From Pseudomonadota bacterium (GTDB lineage: Bacteria > Pseudomonadota > Gammaproteobacteria > Burkholderiales > Ferrovaceae), in NCBI GenBank assembly GCA_021805725.1, contig JAJZEH010000110.1, positions 1 to 64,000 on the forward strand: 64,000 bases of DNA. The letters are read 5' to 3'. Below the pieces are notes generated by a model that was given only the letters and a program-made list of their open reading frames with translations, had not been told where the DNA came from and did no database searches. The position numbers and the translations under genes were made by a program. Within the stretch, counting starts at the first letter, position 1; each line of letters opens with the position of its first letter. This document shows, in pieces, positions 7,466 through 16,082 of the stretch.

Positions 7466-8556
7466 ACACGAAGACGTTTCTGGCGGCAAATTCCCGCGAA
7501 GCATTGCGCATGGTGCGCGCCGAGATGGGGGAAGACGCCATCATTCTTTCCAATCGCAAAGTGGGCGAGCAGGTTGAAATTGTTGCGGCCCACCATGCAG
7601 CCTTGACGGGACTGGCGCCTTCCAGACCGGCGCAGGCCTCATCCCCTTCGGGGCTGCTGGAGGACATCCGCACCCTTCACGAAAACCTGCTGAGCCAGAT
7701 TGCCGCGTTGACGGGGTCGGGCGAGCAGCGCAATGACGCCCAGAAGGCAAGGGTGCAACGCAGCCTGCTCAAAGTGGGGTTCAGCCAGGGGCTGGCAGAT
7801 CAAATTCTGGAAAAGATGCCGACTGGCGCCGGGCTGGATTGGGTGCTCAAGGTCATGGAAAGAAACCTGAGGTGTGTGAGCGGGTCGGAAGACATCGTCC
7901 AGCGCGGGGGAACCTACGCATTGGTGGGCCCGACGGGCGTGGGCAAGACCACGACCACGGCCAAGCTCGCAGCTCGCGCAGTGGTCCGTTTCGGAGCCCA
8001 CAAAGTGGCACTCATCACCACCGACAGCTACCGGATCGGTGCCTACGAGCAACTGCGCATTTACGGCCAGATTCTGGGCGTGTCGGTACAGACCGTTCGC
8101 GATACGGCCGATCTGCAGCTGACACTGGCGTCACTGAAGCAGAAGCATCTGGTGCTGATTGACACCATCGGCATGGGCCAGCGCGATAGCCGCGTGGTGG
8201 ACCAGGCGGCCATGCTGGATGCCGCCGGCGTGCAGCGGTTGCTGCTGCTCAACGCCACCAGCAATCTGCATACCCTGGAGGACGTGGTGCGGGTGTACCG
8301 TCATGCCGGCGTCATTGGCTGTATTCCCACCAAGCTTGATGAGGCGGCCTCCATGGGGGGCGTGCTGGACGTGATGATCCGGCACAGGTTGGTCATGCAC
8401 TATCTGGCCAATGGCCAGAAAGTGCCAGAGGACTTGCAGGAAGTGAGCCTGCCTTACCTGTTGCATTGCACTTTCAATAGTCTGGAAACGGCGGGGCATA
8501 CCACTGCCAGTGCGCTGGAATTTCCGCAAACGGCCCTGGCTGGCCATGCGTTCTGA
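7462..8556 (+). CDS. flhF: Flagellar placement GTPase FlhF (SRP-type)
   Basis: FlhF is an SRP-family GTPase that marks the site, usually the pole, where a flagellum is built. The 364-aa product has a basic N-terminal part and an NG domain from about residue 150. GTPase motifs are visible: G1 GPTGVGKTTTTAK, G2 DSYRIGAYEQL, G3 DTIGMGQRD, G4 TKLDEAASMG. It is shorter than many FlhF proteins because the N-terminal B domain is small. It overlaps flhA and is followed by flhG, its usual antagonist. Confidence 0.95.
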   Translation: MNTKTFLAANSREALRMVRAEMGEDAIILSNRKVGEQVEIVAAHHAALTGLAPSRPAQASSPSGLLEDIRTLHENLLSQIAALTGSGEQRNDAQKARVQRSLLKVGFSQGLADQILEKMPTGAGLDWVLKVMERNLRCVSGSEDIVQRGGTYALVGPTGVGKTTTTAKLAARAVVRFGAHKVALITTDSYRIGAYEQLRIYGQILGVSVQTVRDTADLQLTLASLKQKHLVLIDTIGMGQRDSRVVDQAAMLDAAGVQRLLLLNATSNLHTLEDVVRVYRHAGVIGCIPTKLDEAASMGGVLDVMIRHRLVMHYLANGQKVPEDLQEVSLPYLLHCTFNSLETAGHTTASALEFPQTALAGHAF

Positions 8557-8566
8557 GGAGGGGATC

Positions 8567-9442
8567 ATGGACCAGGCCTCCGGACTGCGCAGCCTGCTGG
8601 CGCGCAATGCCCTGCGTGTGTGGACCATTGTGGGGGCACAGCCCGGCTTGGGCGCCACAAGCCTGGTGCTCAATCTTGCCGCGCTGATGGCGCGCGTGGG
8701 GCAGGAAGTCCTGATTCTGGACGAGCATCTGGCGCACAATAATGCAGGCAATGCCCTGGCGTTGAAACCGCGTCATGATCTGCTCAATGTGTTGCGCTGC
8801 GACAAGGCCCTGCCTGATGTCCTGCTGCGCGCCACTCCGGGACTGCATGTTTTGCCAGTGGCTCGTGTAACCCAGGCCATTCACCGGCTTTCCGTGACCG
8901 AGCACCAGCGCCTGCTGGACAGCCTGGTCACGGCCTCACGAAATGTGGATGTGGTGCTGGTGGATGCCACCCGTCAGGAGGGGGGGTCGGTGATGGCAAG
9001 CCTTGCTCCCAACCAGCCCCTGGTGCTGGTTACCGATACTTCGGCTGGCGGGGTTACCGCCAGCTATGCCCTGATCAAGCGGATGGCCCTGAAGGAAGGA
9101 CTCCGCAAGTTCAGCATTGTGGTCAATCGTGCCCAGGAAAAGCACGAAGCACGGGCAGTGGTGGATAATATGGCCCGGGTGGCCAGAAATCACCTGAAAG
9201 TGCAAATCGACTATCTGGGTCATATTCCAGTTGATGAACAGATGAAACGTGCGACACAATTACGCAGTTGCGTGGTGGCCACCTCTCCCGAGACACCGGC
9301 ATCGCTGGCGCTGGCAGACCTGGAACGTGCCATGATGCGCTTGCCATCTCCTGGACAGGGTGAGGATTGGGGCCTTCCCAGCATGATCAAACGCCTGATC
9401 GGGCAGCAGACACGGCCACCAAACTGGGCTTACAGCACCTGA
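8567..9442 (+). CDS. flhG: MinD/ParA-like flagellar number regulator FlhG
   Basis: FlhG is a MinD-type ATPase that limits flagellar number and stimulates FlhF. The start at 8567 follows a strong GAGGAGGGG site and gives 291 aa. The nucleotide-binding loop reads GAQPGLGATS (residues 23-32). Both lysines of the canonical KGGxGKT motif are absent, so ATP binding or hydrolysis may be altered. The rest of the fold (LILDEH, VVLVDATRQ, VVNRAQ) is recognisable. Position between flhF and fliA supports the call. It should not be confused with the ParA protein at 14420-15196, which has an intact loop. Confidence 0.88.
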   Translation: MDQASGLRSLLARNALRVWTIVGAQPGLGATSLVLNLAALMARVGQEVLILDEHLAHNNAGNALALKPRHDLLNVLRCDKALPDVLLRATPGLHVLPVARVTQAIHRLSVTEHQRLLDSLVTASRNVDVVLVDATRQEGGSVMASLAPNQPLVLVTDTSAGGVTASYALIKRMALKEGLRKFSIVVNRAQEKHEARAVVDNMARVARNHLKVQIDYLGHIPVDEQMKRATQLRSCVVATSPETPASLALADLERAMMRLPSPGQGEDWGLPSMIKRLIGQQTRPPNWAYST

Positions 9443-9452
9443 TAACGAGAAT

Positions 9453-10163
9453 ATGTACACGCCATCCGGACTGAATGACAAGGAACAATGCCTCAAGGAA
9501 TTCGCGCCGCTCGTCAAGCGCATTGCGCATCACTTGAAGGCCAGACTGCCGGGTAGCGTCGAGGTGGACGACATGATCCAGGCCGGCATGATGGGGCTTC
9601 TGGAGGCGGCCGGCCGCTACGACGAACTGCGTGGTGCGCAGTTTGAAACCTATGCAGCCCAGCGCATTCGTGGCGCCATGCTGGACGAATTGCGCCAATC
9701 CGACTGGATGCCGAGGACCATGCGGCGCGACGTGCGCCGCATTGAAGGCGCCATCAGCAAGCTGCAGCAAAAGATGGGCAAGCCTCCCAGCGAATCGGAA
9801 ATTGCACAGGAAATGGGCCTTTCCCTTCCCGATTATCAGCAGATGCTGTATGAGTCGCGCGGTGCGCAGCTGATTTACTATGAAGACTTCCACGAACGCG
9901 ATGAAGAGGATTTTTTTGATCGCCATGAGACGGAAAGCGATCCGGATCCCCTGGACCTGTTGCGGGACAGCCGGTTTCGTACGGCCCTGATCCGGGCCAT
10001 CGAAGAGCTTCCCGAACGCGAGCGTCTCTTGATGGGTATGCATTACGAGCAGGAGATGAACCTGCGTGAGATCGGCGAGGTCATGGGAGTGAGCGAGTCG
10101 CGCATCTGCCAGCTTCACAGCCAGGCCGTGGCGCGACTGCGCAGCCGCCTGAAGGGGCACTGA
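9453..10163 (+). CDS. fliA: RNA polymerase sigma factor FliA (sigma-28)
   Basis: FliA directs transcription of late flagellar genes and is held inactive by FlgM until the hook is complete. The 236-aa protein has region 2 (DDMIQAGMMGLLEAAGRY and FETYAAQRIRGAMLDELR), region 3 (KPPSESEIAQEMG) and region 4 (LREIGEVMGVSESRICQLHSQA). It lies inside the flhB operon, downstream of flhG, and overlaps motC as TGATG. Seven predicted target promoters occur in this window. Confidence 0.97.
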   Translation: MYTPSGLNDKEQCLKEFAPLVKRIAHHLKARLPGSVEVDDMIQAGMMGLLEAAGRYDELRGAQFETYAAQRIRGAMLDELRQSDWMPRTMRRDVRRIEGAISKLQQKMGKPPSESEIAQEMGLSLPDYQQMLYESRGAQLIYYEDFHERDEEDFFDRHETESDPDPLDLLRDSRFRTALIRAIEELPERERLLMGMHYEQEMNLREIGEVMGVSESRICQLHSQAVARLRSRLKGH

Positions 10164-10903
10164 TGGACAAGTTAAGCCTCGCGGGGTTGCTGATCGGCAT
10201 ATTGGGGGTGATCGGCGGCCAGTGGCTGGAAGGCGGGGCGATTTCTGCATTGGTGCAGGGCACCGCCTTCGTCATCGTGTTTGGGGGCACTCTGGGGGCG
10301 GTGATGCTGCAAACCCCGTTCCGGGTCTTTGTGGCGGCCATTCGCATGGGGCGTTGGGTTTTTGTGGCGCCTGGCGTGTCGGCGCGGGAGTTGCAGGATC
10401 AGATCCTTGAGTGGAGCAATCAGGCCAGGCGGGAGGGTTTGCTGATCCTGGAGGCGCAAGCCACCAAAAATGAAGACCCCTTTCTCAAAAAGGGCCTGCA
10501 AATGCTGGCGGATGGCTATGCCGCCGAAAGAGTCCGTGAGGTCCTTTCGGTGGATATCCAGTCTTATGAGCATTTTCGCTGGTCCGCGGCGCGCGTGTGG
10601 GAATCTGCCGCAGGCTATGCGCCGACCATCGGCATGCTGGGCGCCGTACTGGGACTCGTGCATGTCATGGAGCGTTTGGGTGAGCCGGCCCAGTTGGGTG
10701 CCGGGATCGCCGTCGCCTTCATTTCCACCATCTATGGCGTAGGCTTTGCCAACCTGATTTTTCTGCCCGTCGCCGGCAAATTGAAAATGTTGATCCAGCA
10801 GCAAATTGCGTATTATGAAATGGCGGTGGACGGGTTTGAGTTGATTGCCAACGGTGAGAATCCCCATTTTGTCAAAGGCAAACTTGAAGGGTATCTATTC
10901 TGA
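10163..10903 (+). CDS. motC: Second stator protein, MotC/PomA type
   Basis: This is a MotA-family stator ring protein, 246 aa, with membrane segments near residues 5-25, 28-48, 145-165 and 180-200. The motif GYAPTIGMLGAVLGLVHVM in the third segment is typical of the MotC/PomA branch. It directly follows fliA (TGATG overlap) and precedes motD by 1 base, the same order as fliA-linked motCD in Pseudomonas. It gives the cell a second stator set besides MotAB. The coupling ion cannot be read with certainty; the partner MotD has the usual proton-type aspartate. Confidence 0.92.
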   Translation: MDKLSLAGLLIGILGVIGGQWLEGGAISALVQGTAFVIVFGGTLGAVMLQTPFRVFVAAIRMGRWVFVAPGVSARELQDQILEWSNQARREGLLILEAQATKNEDPFLKKGLQMLADGYAAERVREVLSVDIQSYEHFRWSAARVWESAAGYAPTIGMLGAVLGLVHVMERLGEPAQLGAGIAVAFISTIYGVGFANLIFLPVAGKLKMLIQQQIAYYEMAVDGFELIANGENPHFVKGKLEGYLF

Positions 10904-10904
10904 G

Positions 10905-11663
10905 ATGGCGCGCCGCCCCAAGCGTGCCGATCGTGAGAATCACGATCGCTGGCTGATTTCGTATGCCGATTTCATTACGCTGCTCTTTGCATTTTTTGTG
11001 GTGATGTACGCCATCTCTTCGGTCAATGAAGGGAAGTACCGGGTGTTCAGCTCCTCCCTGAACACCGCATTCAGTCGCACGCCCATTCCTGCAGACGCAG
11101 ATCTACAGACGCTGGACCAGGACAGTGTGCTGAGATCACTGCTGGACAAGCGCAATGCGCGCCTGGCGAGACAGCAGCAAAAGCAGCAGGAGTATTTGCA
11201 AAGCCTGGTCGATAACCTCAACCGCATCCTTGCCCCGTTGGTGAGCAAAGGGCAGGTCAGCGTCATCCAGAGCGGCCGCGGCATCGTCCTGGACCTCAAC
11301 GTCAAGGCCCTGTTTCATGAGGGGGACGCCATCTTGCAGGAGAAGGCGACAAAAACATTGTCGGAAGTGGCCGAAGTGTTGAAAGCGGGCAATCTCGCCA
11401 TTCAGGTGGAGGGACATACGGACAATGTACCCATCAATACGCCGCTCTACCCCTCCAACTGGGAGCTCTCCTCGGCGCGCGCCAGCAGCGTGGTGCGGCT
11501 TTTCATCCGTCAGGGCGTGGACAGCAAACGATTGACGGCGGCCGGGGTGGCGGATAACCAGCCGCTGGTGCCCAACGACAGCCCTGAAAACCGCGCCAAA
11601 AACCGGCGCGTGACCGTGACGATCCTGACGCCTCAGGTTGCTTCCGAGGCTGCAACGCCATGA
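10905..11663 (+). CDS. motD: Second stator protein, MotD/MotB-like
   Basis: This MotB-family stator protein has 252 aa from the ATG at 10905. An upstream in-frame start inside motC is rejected because it would overlap motC by 60 bases. Residues 16-40 form the membrane segment with Asp22 in ISYADFITLLFAF. An OmpA-type peptidoglycan-binding domain (about 120-245) shows VEGHTDNVPI and NRAKNRRVTV. A glutamine-rich coiled linker lies at 85-110. It overlaps the following TPR gene by 4 bases. Confidence 0.93.
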   Translation: MARRPKRADRENHDRWLISYADFITLLFAFFVVMYAISSVNEGKYRVFSSSLNTAFSRTPIPADADLQTLDQDSVLRSLLDKRNARLARQQQKQQEYLQSLVDNLNRILAPLVSKGQVSVIQSGRGIVLDLNVKALFHEGDAILQEKATKTLSEVAEVLKAGNLAIQVEGHTDNVPINTPLYPSNWELSSARASSVVRLFIRQGVDSKRLTAAGVADNQPLVPNDSPENRAKNRRVTVTILTPQVASEAATP

Positions 11664-13381
11664 AGTCCGTGCCAGATAAGGCAACTGTCCAGGCGCAGGC
11701 CAAATTCAAGCAGGCGCAACGGATACATCAACAGGGTCAACCTGCCAGGGCGAAGGCATTGCTCGAGGCAGTCATTCGCATGCTGCCAAAACACGCCGAG
11801 GCCCTGATGCTGCTTGGCCTGATTGCAGAGCAGGAAAACGATCTACAGGCGGCTGCAGATCTGGTGGAAAGGGCAAGGTCAGCCGATCCTGACAACCCTG
11901 TCGTGCATCTTTGTCTGGGAAATATCCAGAACAAGCAAAAGAAGCTGCATGATGCATCCAAAAGTTATTCCAGGGCCATAACGCTCAAAGCAGATTTTGT
12001 GGACGCATATTACAACTGCGGTGTCGTGCTTCAGGAGCTCAAAGAGTTTGATGTGGCAATGCTCTGCTACGACAAGGTGGTCTCAATCAAGCCCGATCAT
12101 TTTGAGGCCTACAATAACCGGGGTAACGTTTTAAGGGATCTCAAACAATTTGAAGAGGCGCTTAAAAGTTTCGACAAGGCCATTTCGCTCAAGCCCGATA
12201 ATGCCGACGCGTACTACAACTCCGCGCTTGTGCTTCAGGACCTGAATGAATTGGACGCGGCAATGCTCTGCTACGACACGGCCCTCTCTCTCAAACCGGA
12301 TCTGTTACAGGCGTACGTCAATCGCAGCAATACGCTCAAGGATCTTAAACGATTTGATGATGCATTACGGAGCTTGGACGGGGCCATTGTAATCAACCCC
12401 GACTTTGCGGAGGCTCATTGGAACAAATCCATTCTGTTGCTCTTGTCGGGTGAGTTTCATGAAGGCTGGCGTGAGTTTGAATGGAGATGGCGATGGGACA
12501 AGTTTCCATCGCCGAAAAGAAACTTTGATCAACCGCTCTGGACCGGCAACGAATCCATTGTGGGTAAAACGATCCTTTTGCATAGTGAGCAGGGTCTGGG
12601 TGATGCCATTCAATTTTCGCGTTATGCAAAATTGGTTTCCGATGCCGGTTTTCGTGTGATTTTTGAGGTACATCGGCCCCTGAAAAGCCTGTTTGAACAT
12701 CTGTCCGGCGTTTCACAATGGGTCGTGATGGGGGATCCGTTGCCGCCGTTTGATTTGCACTGCCCGCTGTTGAGCCTGCCGTTTGCATTCAAGACGGTTG
12801 AACGGACTATTCCTGCGTCGGTCCCTTATTTGTCAGGCAATGCAACAAAAGTTTCGGAATTTGAAATCAGGTTGGGAGAAAGGAAGGCGCCGCGAATTGG
12901 TCTGGTATGGAGTGGCAATCAACAGCATACAAACGACCATAACCGCAGCATCAAACTGTCCGATTTGTTGCAACAACTGCCGGAAGGATATCAATACGTC
13001 AGTTTGCAGAAAGAAATTCGACCCGAGGACCGTGCGATACTCGAATCACGTCCAGACCTATTGAGTTTTGGAAGCGAGCTGAATGACTTCAGCGACACGG
13101 CGGCGCTATGCGAGCTGATGGATATCATCATCAGCGTTGATACCAGCGTTGCCCATCTTGCCGGTGCGCTGGGAAAAAAGGTCTGGATCCTTTTGCCCCA
13201 CATGCCTGATTGGCGCTGGTTACTGGACAGGGATGACAGCCCCTGGTATCCAACGGCAACGCTATACAGACAAAGCAGCAGGGGCGATTGGAGAGGGGTA
13301 TTGGAGAGGGTTGCCGCCGACCTGCAAAACGAGGTCTCGCCCGCATTGGCATTTGAAGCCAGTTCGGCAGGTCCTGACTAA
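11660..13381 (+). CDS. TPR protein with C-terminal glycosyltransferase-like domain
   Basis: The 573-aa protein has about eight tetratricopeptide repeats (residues 10-275) followed by a domain resembling GT9/GT41-like glycosyltransferases (about 290-560). Visible features are LLHSEQGLGDAIQFSRY, RIGLVWSGN and SVDTSVAHLAGALG, the latter typical of the sugar-nucleotide-binding half. Two TPRs form a 204-bp tandem duplication. The start overlaps the motD stop (ATGA), so it belongs to the flhB-motD operon. Many flagellar loci carry such genes for flagellin glycosylation; that role is inference. By eye it is richer in A/T than its neighbours. Confidence 0.82.
   Translation: MKSVPDKATVQAQAKFKQAQRIHQQGQPARAKALLEAVIRMLPKHAEALMLLGLIAEQENDLQAAADLVERARSADPDNPVVHLCLGNIQNKQKKLHDASKSYSRAITLKADFVDAYYNCGVVLQELKEFDVAMLCYDKVVSIKPDHFEAYNNRGNVLRDLKQFEEALKSFDKAISLKPDNADAYYNSALVLQDLNELDAAMLCYDTALSLKPDLLQAYVNRSNTLKDLKRFDDALRSLDGAIVINPDFAEAHWNKSILLLLSGEFHEGWREFEWRWRWDKFPSPKRNFDQPLWTGNESIVGKTILLHSEQGLGDAIQFSRYAKLVSDAGFRVIFEVHRPLKSLFEHLSGVSQWVVMGDPLPPFDLHCPLLSLPFAFKTVERTIPASVPYLSGNATKVSEFEIRLGERKAPRIGLVWSGNQQHTNDHNRSIKLSDLLQQLPEGYQYVSLQKEIRPEDRAILESRPDLLSFGSELNDFSDTAALCELMDIIISVDTSVAHLAGALGKKVWILLPHMPDWRWLLDRDDSPWYPTATLYRQSSRGDWRGVLERVAADLQNEVSPALAFEASSAGPD
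11990..12397 (+). repeat. Tandem 204-bp duplication of a TPR pair
   Basis: Two copies of a 68-codon unit (about 11990-12193 and 12194-12397) encode matching TPR pairs. Copy one has DVAMLCYDKVVSIKPD and copy two has DAAMLCYDTALSLKPD at the same offset. The codons for AMLCYD are nearly identical, pointing to a fairly recent duplication. Confidence 0.75.
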
Positions 13382-13401
13382 ACGGGAACGGGTGCAGGGG
13401 T

Positions 13402-13863
13402 TCAAACGCTGCCCAGGGTGCGGCCCGGGGTCGGAATGCTGGTCTGGCCATCGGGGCCGTACAGGGTGGCACTTTGTGCGGCATTGTGCAGCACCGTCAG
13501 GGCTTGCTGGTTGTGACGCAGCTTGATCTGGATGAGTTCGCCGTTGGTGCGGTTGATCTGCTCGGCGCGTTCCGCCATCTGGCGTATGGCGGTCCAGAGC
13601 TGGCGTGAGGCAGCATCCTCTTTTTCTGTGGGTGCTACGCCGGGGGCCGGTTGAAGCCTGCGGCGCTGTTCGGCGAGGCGCGTCAGTTGCTCCACCAGTC
13701 TGGTTTTATGGTCGGCCAGATCAATCAGCGTTTCGGTTTGCCCTGAGAGCAGGGTGCGCTGTTCGCTTTCCAGAACGTCGATGAAGGACAGTAACGCTTC
13801 ATGCTCGGCACGCAGGCAGGATGCCCAATTGGAAGATGCGGCAAGGGATGAAGGGCTGCCCAT
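13402..13863 (-). CDS. flgN: Flagellar export chaperone FlgN
   Basis: FlgN is the cytosolic chaperone for the hook-filament junction proteins FlgK and FlgL. The 153-aa product is mostly helical, with coiled-coil character in residues 15-115. It ends in the family motif ATLYGPDGQTS. ATG at 13863 is preferred over a TTG one codon upstream. It follows flgM by 4 bases in a two-gene minus-strand unit and converges on the TPR/glycosyltransferase gene with a 20-base gap. No terminator is visible between them. Confidence 0.9.
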   Translation of the reverse strand: MGSPSSLAASSNWASCLRAEHEALLSFIDVLESEQRTLLSGQTETLIDLADHKTRLVEQLTRLAEQRRRLQPAPGVAPTEKEDAASRQLWTAIRQMAERAEQINRTNGELIQIKLRHNQQALTVLHNAAQSATLYGPDGQTSIPTPGRTLGSV

Positions 13864-13867
13864 CAAA

Positions 13868-14188
13868 TCAGTGCTGGCGTTTATTGATCAGGTCCGTCAC
13901 GGACGCGATCAGGCGGTCCGCGACCACGCTGGAGTTGACCTGAAACCGACCCTCACTGATGGCCTGTTTGATTTCAGCCACCTTGGCCGCATCCACCACG
14001 GGAGAACTGGCCATGCTGTTTTGCATGCTTTGCAGCTGCGCGGCGGATTCGCCCAGGTGAACGCTGGTGCTGTTGGGGGCGTTGGCGTTGCTGGTTCCCG
14101 TTCCGGCGGTGCGAGAAGTTTGTGCGCGCCCCACACCATCACGGACGGTTGTGACAGGGGGTGTTTTGCCGGACTTTTCGACTTTCAC
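13868..14188 (-). CDS. flgM: Anti-sigma-28 factor FlgM
   Basis: FlgM binds FliA and is exported through the finished hook-basal body, releasing sigma-28. The product is 106 aa with a disordered N-terminal half and the conserved C-terminal sigma-binding helices (VAEIKQAISEGRFQVNSSVVADRLI). It has its own sigma-28 promoter, giving the usual feedback loop. It is separated from flgA, with which it is often clustered. Confidence 0.93.
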   Translation of the reverse strand: MKVEKSGKTPPVTTVRDGVGRAQTSRTAGTGTSNANAPNSTSVHLGESAAQLQSMQNSMASSPVVDAAKVAEIKQAISEGRFQVNSSVVADRLIASVTDLINKRQH

Positions 14189-14222
14189 GAAAATCTCCTG
14201 ATAACTAGCCTTATAGCACCTG

Positions 14223-14249
14223 TTTTCGGCAGGCTACGACAAAACTTTA
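14223..14249 (-). promoter_or_regulatory. Predicted sigma-28 promoter of flgMN
   Basis: TAAAGTTT (14242-14249), 11 bases and GCCGAAAA (14223-14230) on the minus strand match the FliA consensus 8/8 and 7/8. The predicted start is about 28 bases before the flgM ATG. The remaining 14250-14419 contains no gene. Confidence 0.85.
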
Positions 14250-14419
14250 GTGTGTTGGCGGAAAACAATTGTACGCCACCTTATCGGTTTTGAGGCGCAC
14301 CAGGGATCTGACGGGACTCAGGGGGCAAAAACACCCTCAATTCATGCGATGGTGCGCAAGCCCTGTTTGCAATAATTCTCCTGTTCGGGGGTGAATTTCA
14401 AAAAAAGGAAGCGCGTCGC

Positions 14420-15196
14420 ATGGCGGTCATCGCGGTATTCAACCAGAAGGGGGGCGTCGGCAAAACCACCACATGCCTTAATCTGGCGGCGGCATTGGCA
14501 AGACAACGGCGGCGCCCCATCGCCCTGGATATGGACCCCCAGGCGCACCTCAGCCTCGCTTGCAAAATTCGCGACCCGGCCCTGGGGACGGGCATGATTG
14601 CCTTCTTCAAGGACAGGACACCACTATCCCGGCTGCTGCGCGACACCCCGTCGGGCTGGAAAATCGTGCCGGCCTCGCTGGAACTCTCCAAGGTGGACGC
14701 CCTGTATGGCGGCGATGCCAAGGCGGCCACCTTGCTGCGCCAGGGGCTGAGTGCGGACCTCACGCAAAGCGGCGAGCCCATCCTGATTGACTGTTGCCCC
14801 ATGCTGGGCGTTTTGACGCTCAATGCGCTGCTGGCCTCTGATCGGGTCCTGATCCCTGTCTCCGCGGATTTTCTGTCCCTGGAGGGGGTGCATCGGCTGG
14901 AAGGGGCGCTTAACGTGCTGGAAAAGAAGCTGGGCAAACTGTACCGGCGGCGCATCGTGGTGACGCGCTTTGACCCGCGCCGCAAGCTGTCCTACGACAT
15001 TTACCAGCAGCTCAAGGAACGCTACGGCGCACAGGTGTGCGATACCCGTATTTGCGAAAACGTGGCCCTGGCGGCCAGCCCCATGCATGGTCAGGACGTG
15101 TTCAGCTATGCCTCGCAAAGCGGTGGTGCGGCAGATTACAAGGCGCTGACCCAGGAACTGCTGGAGGGCGGATTTTTCGAGACGGTGCGCCAGTAA
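14420..15196 (+). CDS. ParA-family ATPase in the flagellar island
   Basis: This 258-aa ParA/Soj-like ATPase has an intact deviant Walker A (NQKGGVGKTTTCLNLA), ALDMDPQAHLS, and ILIDCCPMLGVLTLNAL as Walker B region. Such proteins form ATP-dependent dimers on DNA or membranes and position plasmids, chemoreceptor arrays or other cargo. No ParB or parS-like repeats are seen beside it. It is a short monocistronic or leading gene, followed after 120 bases by a tail-anchored coiled-coil protein and a diguanylate cyclase. A role in positioning flagella or chemosensory clusters is inferred from location. Confidence 0.88.
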   Translation: MAVIAVFNQKGGVGKTTTCLNLAAALARQRRRPIALDMDPQAHLSLACKIRDPALGTGMIAFFKDRTPLSRLLRDTPSGWKIVPASLELSKVDALYGGDAKAATLLRQGLSADLTQSGEPILIDCCPMLGVLTLNALLASDRVLIPVSADFLSLEGVHRLEGALNVLEKKLGKLYRRRIVVTRFDPRRKLSYDIYQQLKERYGAQVCDTRICENVALAASPMHGQDVFSYASQSGGAADYKALTQELLEGGFFETVRQ

Positions 15197-15237
15197 TCTC
15201 CCGTCCAATTGTCAAATTACCTATTGTTTTCAGGGCT

Positions 15238-15253
15238 ATTCCATCAATGGAAT
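15238..15253. repeat. Short perfect inverted repeat ATTCCAT-CA-ATGGAAT
   Basis: Seven-base arms flank a 2-base centre within the 120-base gap between the ParA gene and the coiled-coil gene. It could be an operator for the downstream pair. No clear promoter elements were found around it. Confidence 0.35.
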
Positions 15254-15316
15254 CGCTCCGGCGTCTGATAGTCTCAGGATATCCGGGCACCGAGTCCTGT
15301 TCTTCGGGAGACCAGC

Positions 15317-16066
15317 ATGTCAGCACATGGAAGCACTTATCGATTCGACACTTTGGCGAGCGAGTACCCTGCCGAGATCGAACATATTCGTCAGGCGCGT
15401 GCCCGCATCGAGGCTGAAACGGAAGCGCGGCTTGCCGAGCAGGCGCGCATTCGCGCCGAGGCCCAGGCTCGTTCCGTGCAGCCCTCCGAGCTGCGGCAGT
15501 CCCGCGAGGAGGATTTGCAACGACTGGAGCGGGAACATATCCGTGCCGAAAATCAGGCGATTGCCGCCATTGAACGGCGCATGGAAGTGGAATTGCGAGC
15601 CATTGAGGTGGACAATGACCGGATCCTGCAGGAAGTCCAGGCGGCCGAGGCTGCCGAAACCCGCCTGAGGGCTTTTGAGGAAGCGCGGGATTTGGCGCGC
15701 GCCAGGATGGATGAGGAAGTACGGGTGACGGTGCAGGCGCGCCAGCGCATTGCGGCGGAACAGCGTGCATTGGAAGCTGCAACGACACGCCGGATGGCGC
15801 AGGCCGAACTGGTGGAAGCCGTGCGCGCACAAGAGGCGCTGGAGCTGGAAATGGCGGCAAGCCAGCGCGAGACCTTGCGGGATGTGCAAGGTACTGTGGA
15901 TGCCCTGCAGTTGCAGCGCAGCCTGCAGCGCAGCCTGTGGCGCGCACGCGGACTCCTGGTGGCCCTATTGCTGAGCTGGGGTGCCTTTGGAGGCATGACG
16001 GCGCTGGTGTTGAGCGACGCCTCCTGGCTTACATCACTCAGGTCACTTATTCCAACACTTCATTGA
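15317..16066 (+). CDS. Coiled-coil protein with C-terminal membrane anchor, function unknown
   Basis: I do not recognise a family. The 249-aa protein is almost entirely charged heptad-rich helix (about residues 20-205, very rich in Arg, Glu, Ala and Gln). One hydrophobic segment follows (about 212-232, GLLVALLLSWGAFGGMTALVL less one residue) and then a 17-residue tail, a tail-anchored layout with the coiled coil in the cytoplasm. It lies between the ParA gene and the diguanylate cyclase, 16 bases upstream of the latter. It could be a scaffold or landmark partner of either; that is inference. GGAG lies about 9 bases before the ATG. Confidence 0.75.
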   Translation: MSAHGSTYRFDTLASEYPAEIEHIRQARARIEAETEARLAEQARIRAEAQARSVQPSELRQSREEDLQRLEREHIRAENQAIAAIERRMEVELRAIEVDNDRILQEVQAAEAAETRLRAFEEARDLARARMDEEVRVTVQARQRIAAEQRALEAATTRRMAQAELVEAVRAQEALELEMAASQRETLRDVQGTVDALQLQRSLQRSLWRARGLLVALLLSWGAFGGMTALVLSDASWLTSLRSLIPTLH

Positions 16067-16082
16067 ATGCTCAATTGACTCC

